Positions 1-8,635 of a stretch of DNA of 64,000 nt are shown here, in pieces (the stretch's first letter is position 1; every line of letters begins with the position of its first letter). Source of the DNA: Nodosilinea sp. E11 (GTDB lineage: Bacteria; Cyanobacteriota; Cyanobacteriia; Phormidesmidales; Phormidesmidaceae); contig NZ_CP136520.1 in the NCBI RefSeq assembly GCF_032813545.1, positions 3,280,001-3,344,000 of the forward strand, given 5' to 3'. The notes under the pieces were generated by a model. The model saw nothing but the letters and a program-made list of their open reading frames with translations. It did not search any database and was not told where the DNA came from. Made by a program: the position numbers and the translations under genes.

Positions 1-908
1 ATAATCTGGGTCAGCATGACGGCTGCGATGAAGGCCACCAGACCCTTAATGCGGTTAGGGCTTTGCAGCACAATCTCTGTATCCATCTGACCAAAGCCAC
101 CCACATTGGGATTAGCAGTCAATGGCTTACCAGCTTCGACCACATCGCCTGCGGCAACTAGCAACTCAGGGCCAGCGGGAATGGTTTCGGTGATAGTGCC
201 ACCCGCATCAGACTGAATCGTAACCACATAGCCACCCGCTGCTTGGGGCTCAACATCGGTCACGGTGCCGCTAGCAGTGGCGTTGTAAGCGGTATTGTTG
301 CTAGCCTGACCCGTGGGGTATACCTGACCACGACCGCGGTTGCCACCGACGTGAATTTGGTACTTTCCAAAGGAAACCGAGCGATCTTGGCTGGGGTCTG
401 GAGCCAGCACGGGGAAGATGATTTCCTGATATTGTTCGCCGGGTAGGGGACCTACCAGCACAATGTTTTCTTGAGTATCGCTGTAGGGCAAGAAGTAGGT
501 GCTGCCCACTTCTTCTCTGAGCTCCTCAGACATCCGCTCCGGGGGGGCAATCTTGAAGCCTTCGGGCAATACCACCACAGCGCCGACGTTTAGCCCGCCT
601 TTGCTGCCGTCGCCCAGCACCTGCTGGGTGTTGAGATCGTAGGGGATTTCAACTTTGAGCTTAAAGACTGAATCGGGTAAGACGGCTTGGGGCACTTCCA
701 CCTTGGTGGGCTTAGCCGCCAGGTGACAGTTGGCACAGACAATCCGACCGGTGGCTTCGCGAGGGGTTTCGTAGTTTTCTTGGGCCCAGAAAGGGTAAGC
801 CTCAGCGCTCTGGGGAACCGCCAACCAGCCTGCAAACACCGTCAGAATGGCGGCACAGGTGATGGCAAGAGGGCGCAGGCCATTGATTAAGGAGATGAAT
901 CTATTCAT
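1..908 (-). CDS. petA: Apocytochrome f, C-terminus cut by window edge
   Basis: Cytochrome f is the c-type cytochrome subunit of the thylakoid b6f complex and passes electrons from the Rieske centre to plastocyanin or cytochrome c6. Translation from the ATG at 908 gives a signal peptide (about residues 1-37, ending in AEA) followed by YPFWAQ, whose Tyr supplies the axial haem amine ligand. The covalent haem site CANCH is at residues 58-62. About 302 codons are present, ending inside the C-terminal membrane helix, so roughly 30 residues lie to the left. It sits 49 bp downstream of petC on the same strand, the usual petC-petA order. Identification is secure. Confidence 0.97.
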   Translation of the reverse strand, partial: MNRFISLINGLRPLAITCAAILTVFAGWLAVPQSAEAYPFWAQENYETPREATGRIVCANCHLAAKPTKVEVPQAVLPDSVFKLKVEIPYDLNTQQVLGDGSKGGLNVGAVVVLPEGFKIAPPERMSEELREEVGSTYFLPYSDTQENIVLVGPLPGEQYQEIIFPVLAPDPSQDRSVSFGKYQIHVGGNRGRGQVYPTGQASNNTAYNATASGTVTDVEPQAAGGYVVTIQSDAGGTITETIPAGPELLVAAGDVVEAGKPLTANPNVGGFGQMDTEIVLQSPNRIKGLVAFIAAVMLTQI

Positions 909-957
909 GCGTTCAAGGGTTGTGTCAACTGGGGTGTTTGTCGCAGTTTGCCGTAGC

Positions 958-1500
958 CTAGGCCCACCAGGGAGATTCGCCGGTGCGGAAGTCGGTTTCA
1001 GTCCAATCGGTTAGAGAAACTTTGTCGTCTTCTGTGACATCGGCGTGGGCTAAGGCTAGAGATAACGGTGCTGGCCCACGCACGACTTTACCGGTGGCAT
1101 CGTACTGAGACCCGTGGCAAGGACACATGAATTTGTTTTCACTGGCGTTCCAGGGCACCACACAGCCCAAGTGGGTGCAGATGGAGTTGATGCCGTAGCT
1201 TTCTAGGGAACCACTTTCTTGCACTACCAGGTAGGTCGGGTCGCCTTTGAGGCCTTGTACCAACACGCGATCGCCGGGGTTGTGGGTTTCCACAAACTGG
1301 CTCGCAATCACATCGTTGCCCAGTTCGTTTTTGGCGGTTACCCCGCCCCCACCGGTGCCGCTAGACGGCGGGACGAAGTACTTAATAACGGGATATAACA
1401 TGCCCCCGACGGCTCCAGAGGCAGCCCCCAGCAGCAGCAGGTTCATAAATTGGCGGCGTCCCAAATCAGGGACATCGGAGGTTCCAGAAGCTTGAGTCAT
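958..1500 (-). CDS. petC: Rieske iron-sulfur protein of cytochrome b6f complex
   Basis: This is the [2Fe-2S] Rieske subunit that oxidises plastoquinol in the b6f complex. The 180-residue length is normal. The N-terminus carries a twin-arginine motif (GRRQFMNLL, residues 14-22) that overlaps the single membrane anchor, followed by a Gly-rich hinge (about 47-53). The cluster ligands are in CTHLGC (108-113) and CPCHGS (126-131). It is the promoter-proximal gene of the petC-petA unit. The ATG at 1500 matches the known N-terminus of the family. Confidence 0.97.
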   Translation of the reverse strand: MTQASGTSDVPDLGRRQFMNLLLLGAASGAVGGMLYPVIKYFVPPSSGTGGGGVTAKNELGNDVIASQFVETHNPGDRVLVQGLKGDPTYLVVQESGSLESYGINSICTHLGCVVPWNASENKFMCPCHGSQYDATGKVVRGPAPLSLALAHADVTEDDKVSLTDWTETDFRTGESPWWA

Positions 1501-1961
1501 AATCCAGACTGGTATACCTGTTTCAAACGAATAACAGCTATCAACGGCGGTGGCTGAAACCTAGACCCATAGGGGAACATACTGTCCTTACCCTGGGCCA
1601 GGTAAACCCTTGACGGGGCACCAATTGGAGCAGTCCTGATGTCGCTGACCACGCCTTTAGCTTTACCAATCGTATTATTGCACCTTGCTGTTCGCCGAAA
1701 ATCATGACTAAAGGTTAACTGGCTTAAGCGATCGCAGATTCTGGCTTTCAGAGGGGTGCAAAACGCTATAAAACAAGGATTTCGGCGTTTAGGAAGGGAT
1801 GAGAGGCTGTTTGAAGAATTATTAAGCCTCAGAACCTAACTTTATGGATGGTTTAGTCGGTTTATAAGGGAGTGCATCTTGGGCTTAGTGCGGGTGAGTC
1901 GACAGGGCGTATTGTAAAGAAATGTATGGGTGGCGGCGATGGTGATGGCAAAGGTGGCGGC
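1501..1961. other. Intergenic region between divergent petC and DUF3067 gene
   Basis: About 460 bp without a supportable gene. It must hold the petC-petA promoter (minus strand) and the promoter of the DUF3067 gene (plus strand). The open frame at 1872-1961 upstream of the DUF3067 start is Gly-rich and looks non-coding. No hairpin or repeat stood out. Confidence 0.6.
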
Positions 1962-2279
1962 ATGACAGGGGCAGATTTGCAGGGGCTTCTCATTGAGAAA
2001 TGGGGCTACTCCTTTGATATTCAGTTCCGACGTACCCAGGGCAAAATATTTCTCCAGGTCATGTGGCGCTATCTAGAGCAGGCATCGTTTCCCCTCAGTG
2101 AAGACGAGTATTTGACCCATCTTGACCGGGTAGCGCTCTATCTCAACGAGTGGGGGCAAGTTGACTATGTGCAACGGTGGATCGCTGAAACCCGCGATCG
2201 CCCCCGTCTGGGCAAAGCCGTCAGTGTTCCCCTCTCTTTGGGAGAGCGAGCGCTTGAATGGCTAGCCGACGAGTTTTAG
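1962..2279 (+). CDS. DUF3067 family protein
   Basis: A small soluble protein of 105 residues, recognised as the cyanobacterial/plastid DUF3067 family from its pattern (MTGADLQGLLIEKWGYSFD, then VMWRYLEQASFPLSEDEY and a C-terminal LGERALEWL). Its function is unknown to me. The frame is open back to 1872, but those 30 codons are low-complexity Gly/Asp, so the ATG at 1962 with a short AAGG upstream was chosen. It is divergent from petC-petA. A role connected with the b6f complex would be a guess from position only. Confidence 0.75.
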   Translation: MTGADLQGLLIEKWGYSFDIQFRRTQGKIFLQVMWRYLEQASFPLSEDEYLTHLDRVALYLNEWGQVDYVQRWIAETRDRPRLGKAVSVPLSLGERALEWLADEF

Positions 2280-2556
2280 GTTAGTTAACCTGTGAGTAGA
2301 TATGTGAGTAGATAAATGGGGGCAACACTAAAGCCCAGCGCAGCCTAAGGCTGACCTAGCCAAAAAGCGGCCACGATGCCGCAGCTCAAACACTCGCCCT
2401 TGGTTGGGGTTAAGGGCTTGTTAGGCGCAGCCCTGTTAATAACGAGTATGTTTTTTAGCCCGGTGCTGGGTTATAAGGGTAAATACTCAAAAGCTTTTGA
2501 GGGGAGAGTGTTACGATTTTCTAGGTGAAACTGCTCCAAAGGAAGAGGGCTAAGCT

Positions 2557-3552
2557 GTGATTCGTTCTGCCACCGCACCGCTTCAAACGTCGTTGCTGCC
2601 CAGTTTTGGGGATAACAGTCGCCTGAAGCTTTTTTCTGGCTCAGCCAATGTTGATTTGGCTAGAGAAGTGGCCCGTTATCTAGGGCTTGATCTTGGCCCC
2701 ATGGTGCGCAAACGCTTCGCCGATGGTGAAGTTTATATCCAAATTCAAGAGTCGATTCGAGGCTGTGATGTTTACCTGATTCAGCCCACCTGCTATCCGG
2801 TGAACGATCACCTGATGGAACTGCTGATTATGATCGATGCCTGTCGACGAGCCTCGGCACGGCAGATTACGGCGGTAATTCCCTACTATGGCTATGCCCG
2901 CGCCGATCGCAAAACCGCTGGTCGAGAGTCAATCACCGCTAAACTCGTGGCCAACCTGATGACTAAGGCCGGGGCCAGTCGGGTGCTGGCCATTGATCTA
3001 CACTCTGCTCAAATTCAAGGATATTTTGATATTCCCTGCGACCATGTCTACGGCACGCCGGTGCTAATCGACTACATCGCCAGCAAAAAGCTAGAAGACC
3101 TGGTGGTGGTCTCCCCTGACGTGGGCGGTGTGGCCCGCGCCCGTGCCTTTGCCAAAAAATTAAACGATGCCCCTTTGGCCATCATTGACAAGCGTCGTCA
3201 AGCCCACAACGTTGCTGAGGTGATGAACGTGGTGGGGGATGTGCGGGGCAAAACCGCCGTGCTGGTCGATGACATGATCGATACCGCTGGCACGATTTGC
3301 GAAGGGGCTCGCTTGCTGAAGCAAGAGGGGGCTAGGCAGGTCTATGCCTGTGCCACTCACCCCGTCTTCTCACCGCCCGCTGTAGAGCGCCTATCGGCAG
3401 GGCTGTTTGAGGAAGTGATTGTCACCAACACGATTCCGATGACGGCGGCTCGCCAGTTTAAGCAGCTGACGGTGCTGTCAATGGCTAACCTCTTAGGCGA
3501 AGCCATCTGGCGGATTCACGAAGAAAGCTCCGTCAGCAGCATGTTCCGTTAA
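2557..3552 (+). CDS. prs: Ribose-phosphate pyrophosphokinase
   Basis: It makes PRPP from ribose-5-phosphate and ATP, for purine, pyrimidine, histidine, tryptophan and NAD synthesis. At 331 residues it is full length. The cation-binding DLHS is at 147-150 and the PRPP-binding loop DDMIDTAGT at 238-246. An ATP-site segment around FADGEVYIQI (54-63) is also visible. The start is GTG at 2557, with GGAAGAGG about 10 bases upstream acting as ribosome binding site. It appears monocistronic. Within the window, hisIE, hisC, purQ and purS belong to PRPP-dependent pathways. Confidence 0.97.
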   Translation: MIRSATAPLQTSLLPSFGDNSRLKLFSGSANVDLAREVARYLGLDLGPMVRKRFADGEVYIQIQESIRGCDVYLIQPTCYPVNDHLMELLIMIDACRRASARQITAVIPYYGYARADRKTAGRESITAKLVANLMTKAGASRVLAIDLHSAQIQGYFDIPCDHVYGTPVLIDYIASKKLEDLVVVSPDVGGVARARAFAKKLNDAPLAIIDKRRQAHNVAEVMNVVGDVRGKTAVLVDDMIDTAGTICEGARLLKQEGARQVYACATHPVFSPPAVERLSAGLFEEVIVTNTIPMTAARQFKQLTVLSMANLLGEAIWRIHEESSVSSMFR

Positions 3553-3580
3553 TCCGTTAAATAGTCCTACCTCATTAAAG

Positions 3581-3616
3581 CCAGTGGGTCACGGCAGTGC
3601 TGTCATGGCCCACTGG
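3581..3616. terminator. Hairpin between convergent prs and DUF3531 gene
   Basis: CCAGTGGG at 3581-3588 pairs perfectly with CCCACTGG at 3609-3616, and the inner part (ACGGCAG/CTGTCAT) pairs imperfectly. It lies in the 77-bp gap between two converging genes, so it probably acts as a terminator. It has no T-run, so the assignment is moderate. Confidence 0.45.
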
Positions 3617-3629
3617 GTTCAGGCATTAG

Positions 3630-4082
3630 TTAGGCGTCTTCATCGACAAATTCGGGCTGACCGCTGCCTGGAATGGGCCAGTCAGAATTTTCGCCTCCAA
3701 TGTAGCAGGTCTCAACGACGACATATTCACGGCTGAACTGCTCTAAGGCATTGATCAGCACGTCAATCGCCAGGGCATCGCTAGTGCCTAGATCAATCCA
3801 ACAACGCGCCCACAGCCCGTCGTATTCCACTTCGCCAATGTTGTGCATGACCGACAGCATGCTGTTGCTGAGCTGGTTTTGGTCGTAGGGTAGATAGCTA
3901 ATATCGAGCCCCGTATCTTGCACCTGGAGGTTTTCGGCGTTAAACCCGCCTAGTTTGCCCAAGAAAAACCATGACGAAAAGACTTCGTCAACGTACTGCT
4001 GTTCCATGACGGAGGGCACGGTTTCAAACTTGAGCCAGATCCAAAGGTTAAAGAAGTCGCACTCGCGAAATTCGACCTGCAT
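3630..4082 (-). CDS. DUF3531 family protein
   Basis: A 150-residue soluble protein recognised as DUF3531, a family found in cyanobacteria and plastid-bearing plants. It opens with MQVEFRECDFFNLWIWLKFE, is rich in acidic and aromatic residues, and ends in an acidic tail (FVDEDA). No catalytic motif is visible and the function is unknown to me. It lies 59 bp downstream of the TPR gene on the same strand, but a hairpin separates the two, so co-transcription is uncertain. Confidence 0.75.
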   Translation of the reverse strand: MQVEFRECDFFNLWIWLKFETVPSVMEQQYVDEVFSSWFFLGKLGGFNAENLQVQDTGLDISYLPYDQNQLSNSMLSVMHNIGEVEYDGLWARCWIDLGTSDALAIDVLINALEQFSREYVVVETCYIGGENSDWPIPGSGQPEFVDEDA

Positions 4083-4086
4083 AGCA

Positions 4087-4119
4087 AAGCCCTATACTGC
4101 ATTACTCAGCATAGGGCTT
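4087..4119 (-). terminator. Terminator-like hairpin after the TPR gene
   Basis: AAGCCCTAT (4087-4095) and ATAGGGCTT (4111-4119) form a perfect 9-bp stem around a 15-base loop. On the minus strand the stem is followed by a short T-rich stretch, directly downstream of the TPR gene and upstream of the DUF3531 start. Confidence 0.5.
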
Positions 4120-4141
4120 AACCAGCAGAACCGTTCGGAGA

Positions 4142-5077
4142 CTAACGCGCGTTGAGTTGCGATCTCTCAGAGCAGGCCTCGGGCACTACGCCCTCTGCGA
4201 GGCAGGCCTCGTAGGCAATTTGTCTGGCCGTGGATGTCGGCAGTTGATCGGCGTAGGTCAGGGCCGATCGGTAAAAGGGCAAGCTGGCCTCATACTGCTG
4301 TTGAAGGAATAGAATCTGAGCCTTCAAGTAGAGCAAATCGGGGTTGTTGGGAGCTGCGGTCAGCGCCTTATCCACCTCCGTTAGTGCCTCGGGGTAGCGG
4401 CCTAGGTCGCGCATGCCAATGGCAACCCCCCGGTGCGATAGGTAGGCTGGGCGGCCATTTTGCAGTCGGGCAATCGCTTGATCAGGATTGGCAAAGGGTA
4501 AGTTGACTGCCAGCAGCAAATCCATAAAGCCTTTGAGCAAGCTGAGCTCGGGATCATTGCGATCGATGCGCTCTGCCGCCTCCAGTTCACTAAAGACCCG
4601 CTGCAAAAGGCGCAGGGCCGTGGGAGTGCCCCGAGCAATGCCCTGGGTTTGCAGAACGTGGGCTCCTTCCATAAAAATCCCCACTGCCGTATAGAGGTGG
4701 CCTCGCAGGGGGTCGGTAGCCTTGAGTGCAGCGGCGGTTTGTTGGGTCAGGCGGGCCTGTTGGGCCAGCTTGTCTAAGTCTTTATTGAGATAGCCTAGAG
4801 CGGCGGCGATGGCATAGTTCATGGGCTCATCGGGTTCATCGGCCATGGCCTGGCCAACCAGAGTCTGAGCTGCCGTGTAATTTCCCTCATAAAACAGTGC
4901 ATTAAACACCGCTTCAGTGCTGTCGCCAATAGAGTGGGGATTGTTGGGCCGAAACGGATCCCCCGCTTGGGCTGCCATGGGTGCTAGTCCGAGGAACGCT
5001 GTGGTGAGAGTGCCTGCCAATACTGCTTTGCAGCGTGAACCCAGGCGAGTCGGGATGAGCCGAGCATTTAAAACCAT
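4142..5077 (-). CDS. Exported tetratricopeptide-repeat protein (Sll0314-like type, unnamed)
   Basis: A 311-residue protein with a clear signal peptide (about residues 14-38, ending AAQAGD). The rest is helical with TPR-like units. The best one lies near 225-262 (YPEALTEVDKALTAAPNNPDLLYLK, abbreviated here by its ends YPEAL and LLYLK), followed by QQQYEASLPFYRSAL. Such proteins usually act as periplasmic or lumenal scaffolds, and no partner can be named. The tail has three Cys residues, possibly one disulfide plus a free thiol. The Sll0314 comparison is only a recollection and should not be relied on. Confidence 0.7.
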   Translation of the reverse strand: MVLNARLIPTRLGSRCKAVLAGTLTTAFLGLAPMAAQAGDPFRPNNPHSIGDSTEAVFNALFYEGNYTAAQTLVGQAMADEPDEPMNYAIAAALGYLNKDLDKLAQQARLTQQTAAALKATDPLRGHLYTAVGIFMEGAHVLQTQGIARGTPTALRLLQRVFSELEAAERIDRNDPELSLLKGFMDLLLAVNLPFANPDQAIARLQNGRPAYLSHRGVAIGMRDLGRYPEALTEVDKALTAAPNNPDLLYLKAQILFLQQQYEASLPFYRSALTYADQLPTSTARQIAYEACLAEGVVPEACSERSQLNAR

Positions 5078-5360
5078 AGTGAATTATCCGTTACGACCTG
5101 AAGCATTGAACCGAAACCGTACGACATGGAGGGAAAGATGCCTGCTCGATCAACTATCGTGGTCCTTGATGGCTCAATTGTGGCGAATTCCAGTGGAGTT
5201 TGTGGCAGTAATGTTACAGAAGCTACACTGGCCTAGCTCCTACCTAAATTGCTATTCGGTCTACCAAGACCAATCCTGTAGGGCAAACTGGAAATAGGCT
5301 GGCTTGAATGGTGCCTGCTCAATCCAAATTTATCGCCCATTGTTTTACTGCTGGGGTGGC

Positions 5361-6017
5361 ATGCTCTATCTTCGTGAACTCACTTACCATCCACCGGCCA
5401 GTCAAACGGCTATTTTGAAAAACATTTCTCTGGAGCTGCCACCCCAGCACCTGGGGTTGATCTACGGCCCCAGTGGCTCGGGCAAGAGCACTCTGCTGGA
5501 GCTGATGGCGGGGTTTGCCCAACCCACCCAGGGTGCTATTCAGTGGCGAGAGCAAGACTTAGACCCAGAGGCACTGCGGCAGTTGGCCGGGCTGGTCTTT
5601 CAATTCCCAGAACGCCACTTTTGTGGTCACAGTTTGCTAGAAGAATTGCGTCTAGGGCATCCAGAACTGGCTCGCAACCAAATTGAGCAAGCCCTAAAGG
5701 CGGTTGGGCTGGACCATCTGCCACTTAAGGCTGGCCCCCATGCGCTCAGCGGCGGGCAGCAGCGGCGGTTGGCGCTGGCGGTGCAGTTGATTCGCAAGCC
5801 CTATCTACTGCTGCTAGATGAGCCTACGGCGGGGCTAGACTGGTCTATGCGTCAGCAGATCATTGGGCTGCTCAAGCAGCTGAAGCAAAACTGGACGCTG
5901 CTGGTGGTTTCTCACGATGCAGATGAACTGGCTCATCTGGCCGATCGCTGTTGGCAGCTCGACCACGGCAGGCTTAGAGCGGTGCCTCAAACTACACTGT
6001 CATCCACAGCAGGATAG
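5361..6017 (+). CDS. ABC transporter ATP-binding protein (ABCI11/CbiO-like)
   Basis: A stand-alone nucleotide-binding domain of 218 residues. Walker A is GPSGSGKST (36-44), the signature is LSGGQQRR, Walker B is LLLLDEPTAGLD, and an H-loop follows in VVSHDADE. The frame is open back to 5304, but the ATG at 5361 preceded by GGGGTGG fits the family start. Its make-up resembles the EcfA/CbiO-like ATPases whose plant relative (ABCI11/NAP14) acts in chloroplast metal homeostasis. No permease gene is adjacent, so the substrate is unknown. rsmG begins 35 bp downstream and is probably co-transcribed. Confidence 0.8.
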   Translation: MLYLRELTYHPPASQTAILKNISLELPPQHLGLIYGPSGSGKSTLLELMAGFAQPTQGAIQWREQDLDPEALRQLAGLVFQFPERHFCGHSLLEELRLGHPELARNQIEQALKAVGLDHLPLKAGPHALSGGQQRRLALAVQLIRKPYLLLLDEPTAGLDWSMRQQIIGLLKQLKQNWTLLVVSHDADELAHLADRCWQLDHGRLRAVPQTTLSSTAG

Positions 6018-6052
6018 GGTGGATAGGGCCTCAACGGCAGGATAGGGAACAC

Positions 6053-6790
6053 ATGAATCAATTGCCGACGTCCAGCGATCGCTGGCAAAGCACTTTGCAC
6101 TGGCAGCCGACGGATGACCAGCAAGAGCGCTTTCAGACTCTTTACGACGCTATTCTGCTGGCTAACCAGCAGGTTAACTTAACGCGCATTACCTCCCCCG
6201 CTGATTTTTGGGAAAAGCACTTGTGGGATTCGCTCCAGGGGGTAGCGCCGTGGTTGAGGGAGGCTGGAGCCAGCGCTCCGGGGCTCCGAGTGGTGGATAT
6301 TGGTACCGGGGGTGGGTTTCCTGGCCTGCCGGTGGCGCTGGTGTTTCCCCATTGGGCGATCGCTCTGCTCGATGCTACCCGTAAAAAACTTGCCGCGCTA
6401 GAAACCGTCTGTGAACGCGTGGGGATCGATAACGTTAGCTTTTTGCCCCAGCGGGCTGAGCAGGTTGCCCACCAACCTCTCCACCGAGAGGCCTACGACT
6501 TGGCTCTGCTGCGGGCCGTTGGCCCAGTCAACACCTGCGCTGAGTACGCCCTGCCATTGCTCAAATTAGGGGGGCAAGCCGTGCTCTACCGAGGCCAGTG
6601 GACGGCGGCAGAAGAAGCTGGGTTAACCGCCATTCTCCAGCGGTTGGGGGGGCAGCTGAGCGAAGTGCGATCGCAGGTCACGCCTCTAACCCAGGGCGTG
6701 CGCCACAACGTCGTGCTCACCAAGGCAGAGCGCACGCCTGACCAGTTTCCGCGTCTGCCGGGGATTCCGGCGAAGACGCCGCTGGTTTAA
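6053..6790 (+). CDS. rsmG: 16S rRNA (guanine527-N7)-methyltransferase
   Basis: RsmG (GidB) methylates N7 of G527 in 16S rRNA using SAM. The 245-residue protein has the family N-terminus (LLANQQVNLTRITSPADFW), the SAM-binding VVDIGTGGGFPGLP (80-93), and the catalytic-face segment LALLRAVGPV. Loss of this enzyme gives low-level streptomycin resistance in other bacteria. It follows the ABC ATPase by 35 bp. Downstream lies a purine-rich repeat tract. Confidence 0.95.
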   Translation: MNQLPTSSDRWQSTLHWQPTDDQQERFQTLYDAILLANQQVNLTRITSPADFWEKHLWDSLQGVAPWLREAGASAPGLRVVDIGTGGGFPGLPVALVFPHWAIALLDATRKKLAALETVCERVGIDNVSFLPQRAEQVAHQPLHREAYDLALLRAVGPVNTCAEYALPLLKLGGQAVLYRGQWTAAEEAGLTAILQRLGGQLSEVRSQVTPLTQGVRHNVVLTKAERTPDQFPRLPGIPAKTPLV

Positions 6791-7070
6791 GGGTGGATGA
6801 GTGGGAGGGTAGGAGGGTGGATGAGTGGGAGGGGATGGGGGAGGTTAGGAGGTAAAGAGGTTAGGAGGTAAAGAGGTCAAGAGGTCAGGAGGTAGAGAGG
6901 TTACTTGGTTGACGTTGTGGATCGGATTCTTCTGAGGCTGTAGGGGTAAGAGGCAAATCATTCCGATAGCAGGCAACGCCACGTTTGTTTCCCACCTGAT
7001 TTTTGGCTCATCCACTTCCTCTTCTACCCATCCACCCATCCACCCATCCACTCTCCACCCTTAAGTCCCG
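6791..7070. repeat. Purine-rich tandem tract with inverted complement
   Basis: This gap holds repeats of GGGTGGATGAGTGGGAGGG (6791-6840), then AGAGGTTAGGAGGTAA-type units (6845-6902), about 100 bp of unique sequence, and finally a CCATCCACCCATCCACCC tract (7021-7062) that is the inverted complement of the first. The whole could fold into a long cruciform or RNA hairpin between convergent rsmG and hisIE. The purine-rich repeats may have grown by replication slippage. Confidence 0.75.
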
Positions 7071-7739
7071 TCACCGTCTCCGCGCCTGAAGCTTGCGGTA
7101 AACGTCCTTAATATCGACCCCGTGGTGGGCCAGGGCGACGAGGGTGTGATAGATCAAGTCGGCGGCTTCTCCGGCTATGCCATCAGCGTCATCGTCTTTG
7201 CAGGCCATCACTACTTCAGCGGCTTCTTCGCCAATTTTTTTGAGAATTTTGTTGTCGCCCCCCGCCAGCAATTTGCAGGTGTAGGAGGCGGGGTTGGGGT
7301 GGTCGCGGCGATCGCAAATTACCCCAAACACTTGCGAGAGCGTGTCAGCTGGGGGCGCAACTTTGTGGTCGTCGATCTGGTGAAAGCAACTGCGCTCGCC
7401 AGTGTGGCAGGCGATGTCACCCAACTGTTCTACGGTGACTAGCAGGGCATCGCTGTCGCAGTCGTAGCGGATCGACTGCACCTTTTGCACATGGCCCGAG
7501 GTGGCCCCCTTGTGCCAAAACTCTTGGCGCGATCGGCTCCAGAACCAGGTTTCGCCGGTGTTTAAGGTCTTTTGCAGCGACTCGGCATTCATCCAGGCCA
7601 TCATCAGCACGGTGCCGTCGAGGTAGTCTTGCACGATGGCAGGCACCAGCCCCTGGTCGTTGTAGCGAATGCGATCGATGGGCACAGCGGTGGCAAAGGG
7701 CGAAGACGGAGAAGTGACCATGGCAGGGCGATAAAACAT
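7071..7739 (-). CDS. hisIE: Bifunctional phosphoribosyl-AMP cyclohydrolase / phosphoribosyl-ATP pyrophosphatase
   Basis: It catalyses the second and third steps of histidine synthesis. The N-terminal HisI domain shows [16 protein letters not shown], the metal-binding DCDSD and [11 protein letters not shown]. The C-terminal HisE domain starts near residue 135 and carries [15 protein letters not shown] and a GEAADLIYH segment. The fusion and the 222-residue length are normal for cyanobacteria. The start may be the ATG at 7739 or the one at 7721, and only the first six residues depend on that choice. Confidence 0.95.
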   Translation of the reverse strand: MFYRPAMVTSPSSPFATAVPIDRIRYNDQGLVPAIVQDYLDGTVLMMAWMNAESLQKTLNTGETWFWSRSRQEFWHKGATSGHVQKVQSIRYDCDSDALLVTVEQLGDIACHTGERSCFHQIDDHKVAPPADTLSQVFGVICDRRDHPNPASYTCKLLAGGDNKILKKIGEEAAEVVMACKDDDADGIAGEAADLIYHTLVALAHHGVDIKDVYRKLQARRR

Positions 7740-8017
7740 CCTTACCCACTCTAGTATTTCTTGGTCTGCGCCCAGACCCGATGCGCCAGAAATGGAAAGC
7801 CGACTTGCCTGGCCCTACCCACCGCTCTCATAAACGCCTAACCCGATACAAAACGCGGATTGAGCGAATTCGTCCTAACTTTTCTGCCAACAAAAGTTAA
7901 CATAGTAGTTAACAAACCTTCAGCTAAGTCTAGTCTGGCTATCTGCCCTGCTCAAGGGCGCTTTGCCTGCGGGCTTGGCTCATTCGACCTTACTCTTTAC
8001 AGACGCAGGAGAGTTTC

Positions 8018-8437
8018 ATGACTGGATTTATTCGCGGGTTGTTTGGCGGCAAAGCTAAGAACCCCGGAGAAGCAGACCGCCCGGTGCGGCAGCAACCCGC
8101 TGCTCAGCAACCCACCATTAAGCAAGTTGGCGGAGCTTACTTTTTGAGCGAAGACGACGCCAAGAGCTACGGCAACATCGAGTACATGCGATCGTCTAAA
8201 ACCGTGCGGCGCACGTATGCCAAAAAGCGGGGTGAAACCGGGGAGAAAGAAAGCATTCGGCAAATTTCTGCGATGGAAGCTAAGCGCCTGCAAGACCAGG
8301 GCTTGTCTGTGGAAAAAATTTCCCAGGCCGACGTTTCTGTGCAACCCGCCTTCAAGAAGGATGCGAACTCCGATCGCCGCAAGGTTGATACCAATCTCGA
8401 TATGTTTCGCAAAATGGCAAAAGACATCAAGAAGTAG
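8018..8437 (+). CDS. Conserved cyanobacterial hypothetical protein
   Basis: A 139-residue soluble, basic, probably partly disordered protein. It opens with MTGFIRGLFGGKAKN, has a Gln/Pro/Ala-rich stretch (about 24-36), a Tyr-containing core (YFLSEDDAKSYGNIEYMR), then a charged helical part with KESIRQISAMEAKRLQ, and ends DMFRKMAKDIKK. No enzyme motif is visible. I recognise the type as a conserved cyanobacterial unknown. The start is supported by AGGAGAG at 8007-8013. A strong terminator follows, so it is probably a single-gene unit. Confidence 0.7.
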   Translation: MTGFIRGLFGGKAKNPGEADRPVRQQPAAQQPTIKQVGGAYFLSEDDAKSYGNIEYMRSSKTVRRTYAKKRGETGEKESIRQISAMEAKRLQDQGLSVEKISQADVSVQPAFKKDANSDRRKVDTNLDMFRKMAKDIKK

Positions 8438-8478
8438 TCACTCGCTACTGGGGCTAATGCCCTGCCAATGAATAACGG

Positions 8479-8506
8479 GGACGTAGCTGAGCTGCGTCCT
8501 TTTTTT
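8479..8506 (+). terminator. Rho-independent terminator
   Basis: GGACGTAGCT and AGCTGCGTCC form a stem with one mismatch around a single G (8479-8499), followed at once by seven T residues. It lies 42 bp after the stop of the 139-residue gene. Confidence 0.85.
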
Positions 8507-8635
8507 GTGAAAATCTGACGTATGGATTTTTCTCTCAAGGATGAATTAGCGACATAGCGCAGAAGTCGACAACCTGGCCCCATTTTTCGTTACCTTTGGT
8601 AAAGATTCGTTTACTCCCCGCCTTTGGAGCCGCCC

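Noticed and set aside
6841-6902. CRISPR-like array
   Set aside because: Units are about 14-20 bp, purine-only and have no unique spacers, so it is a simple tandem repeat.
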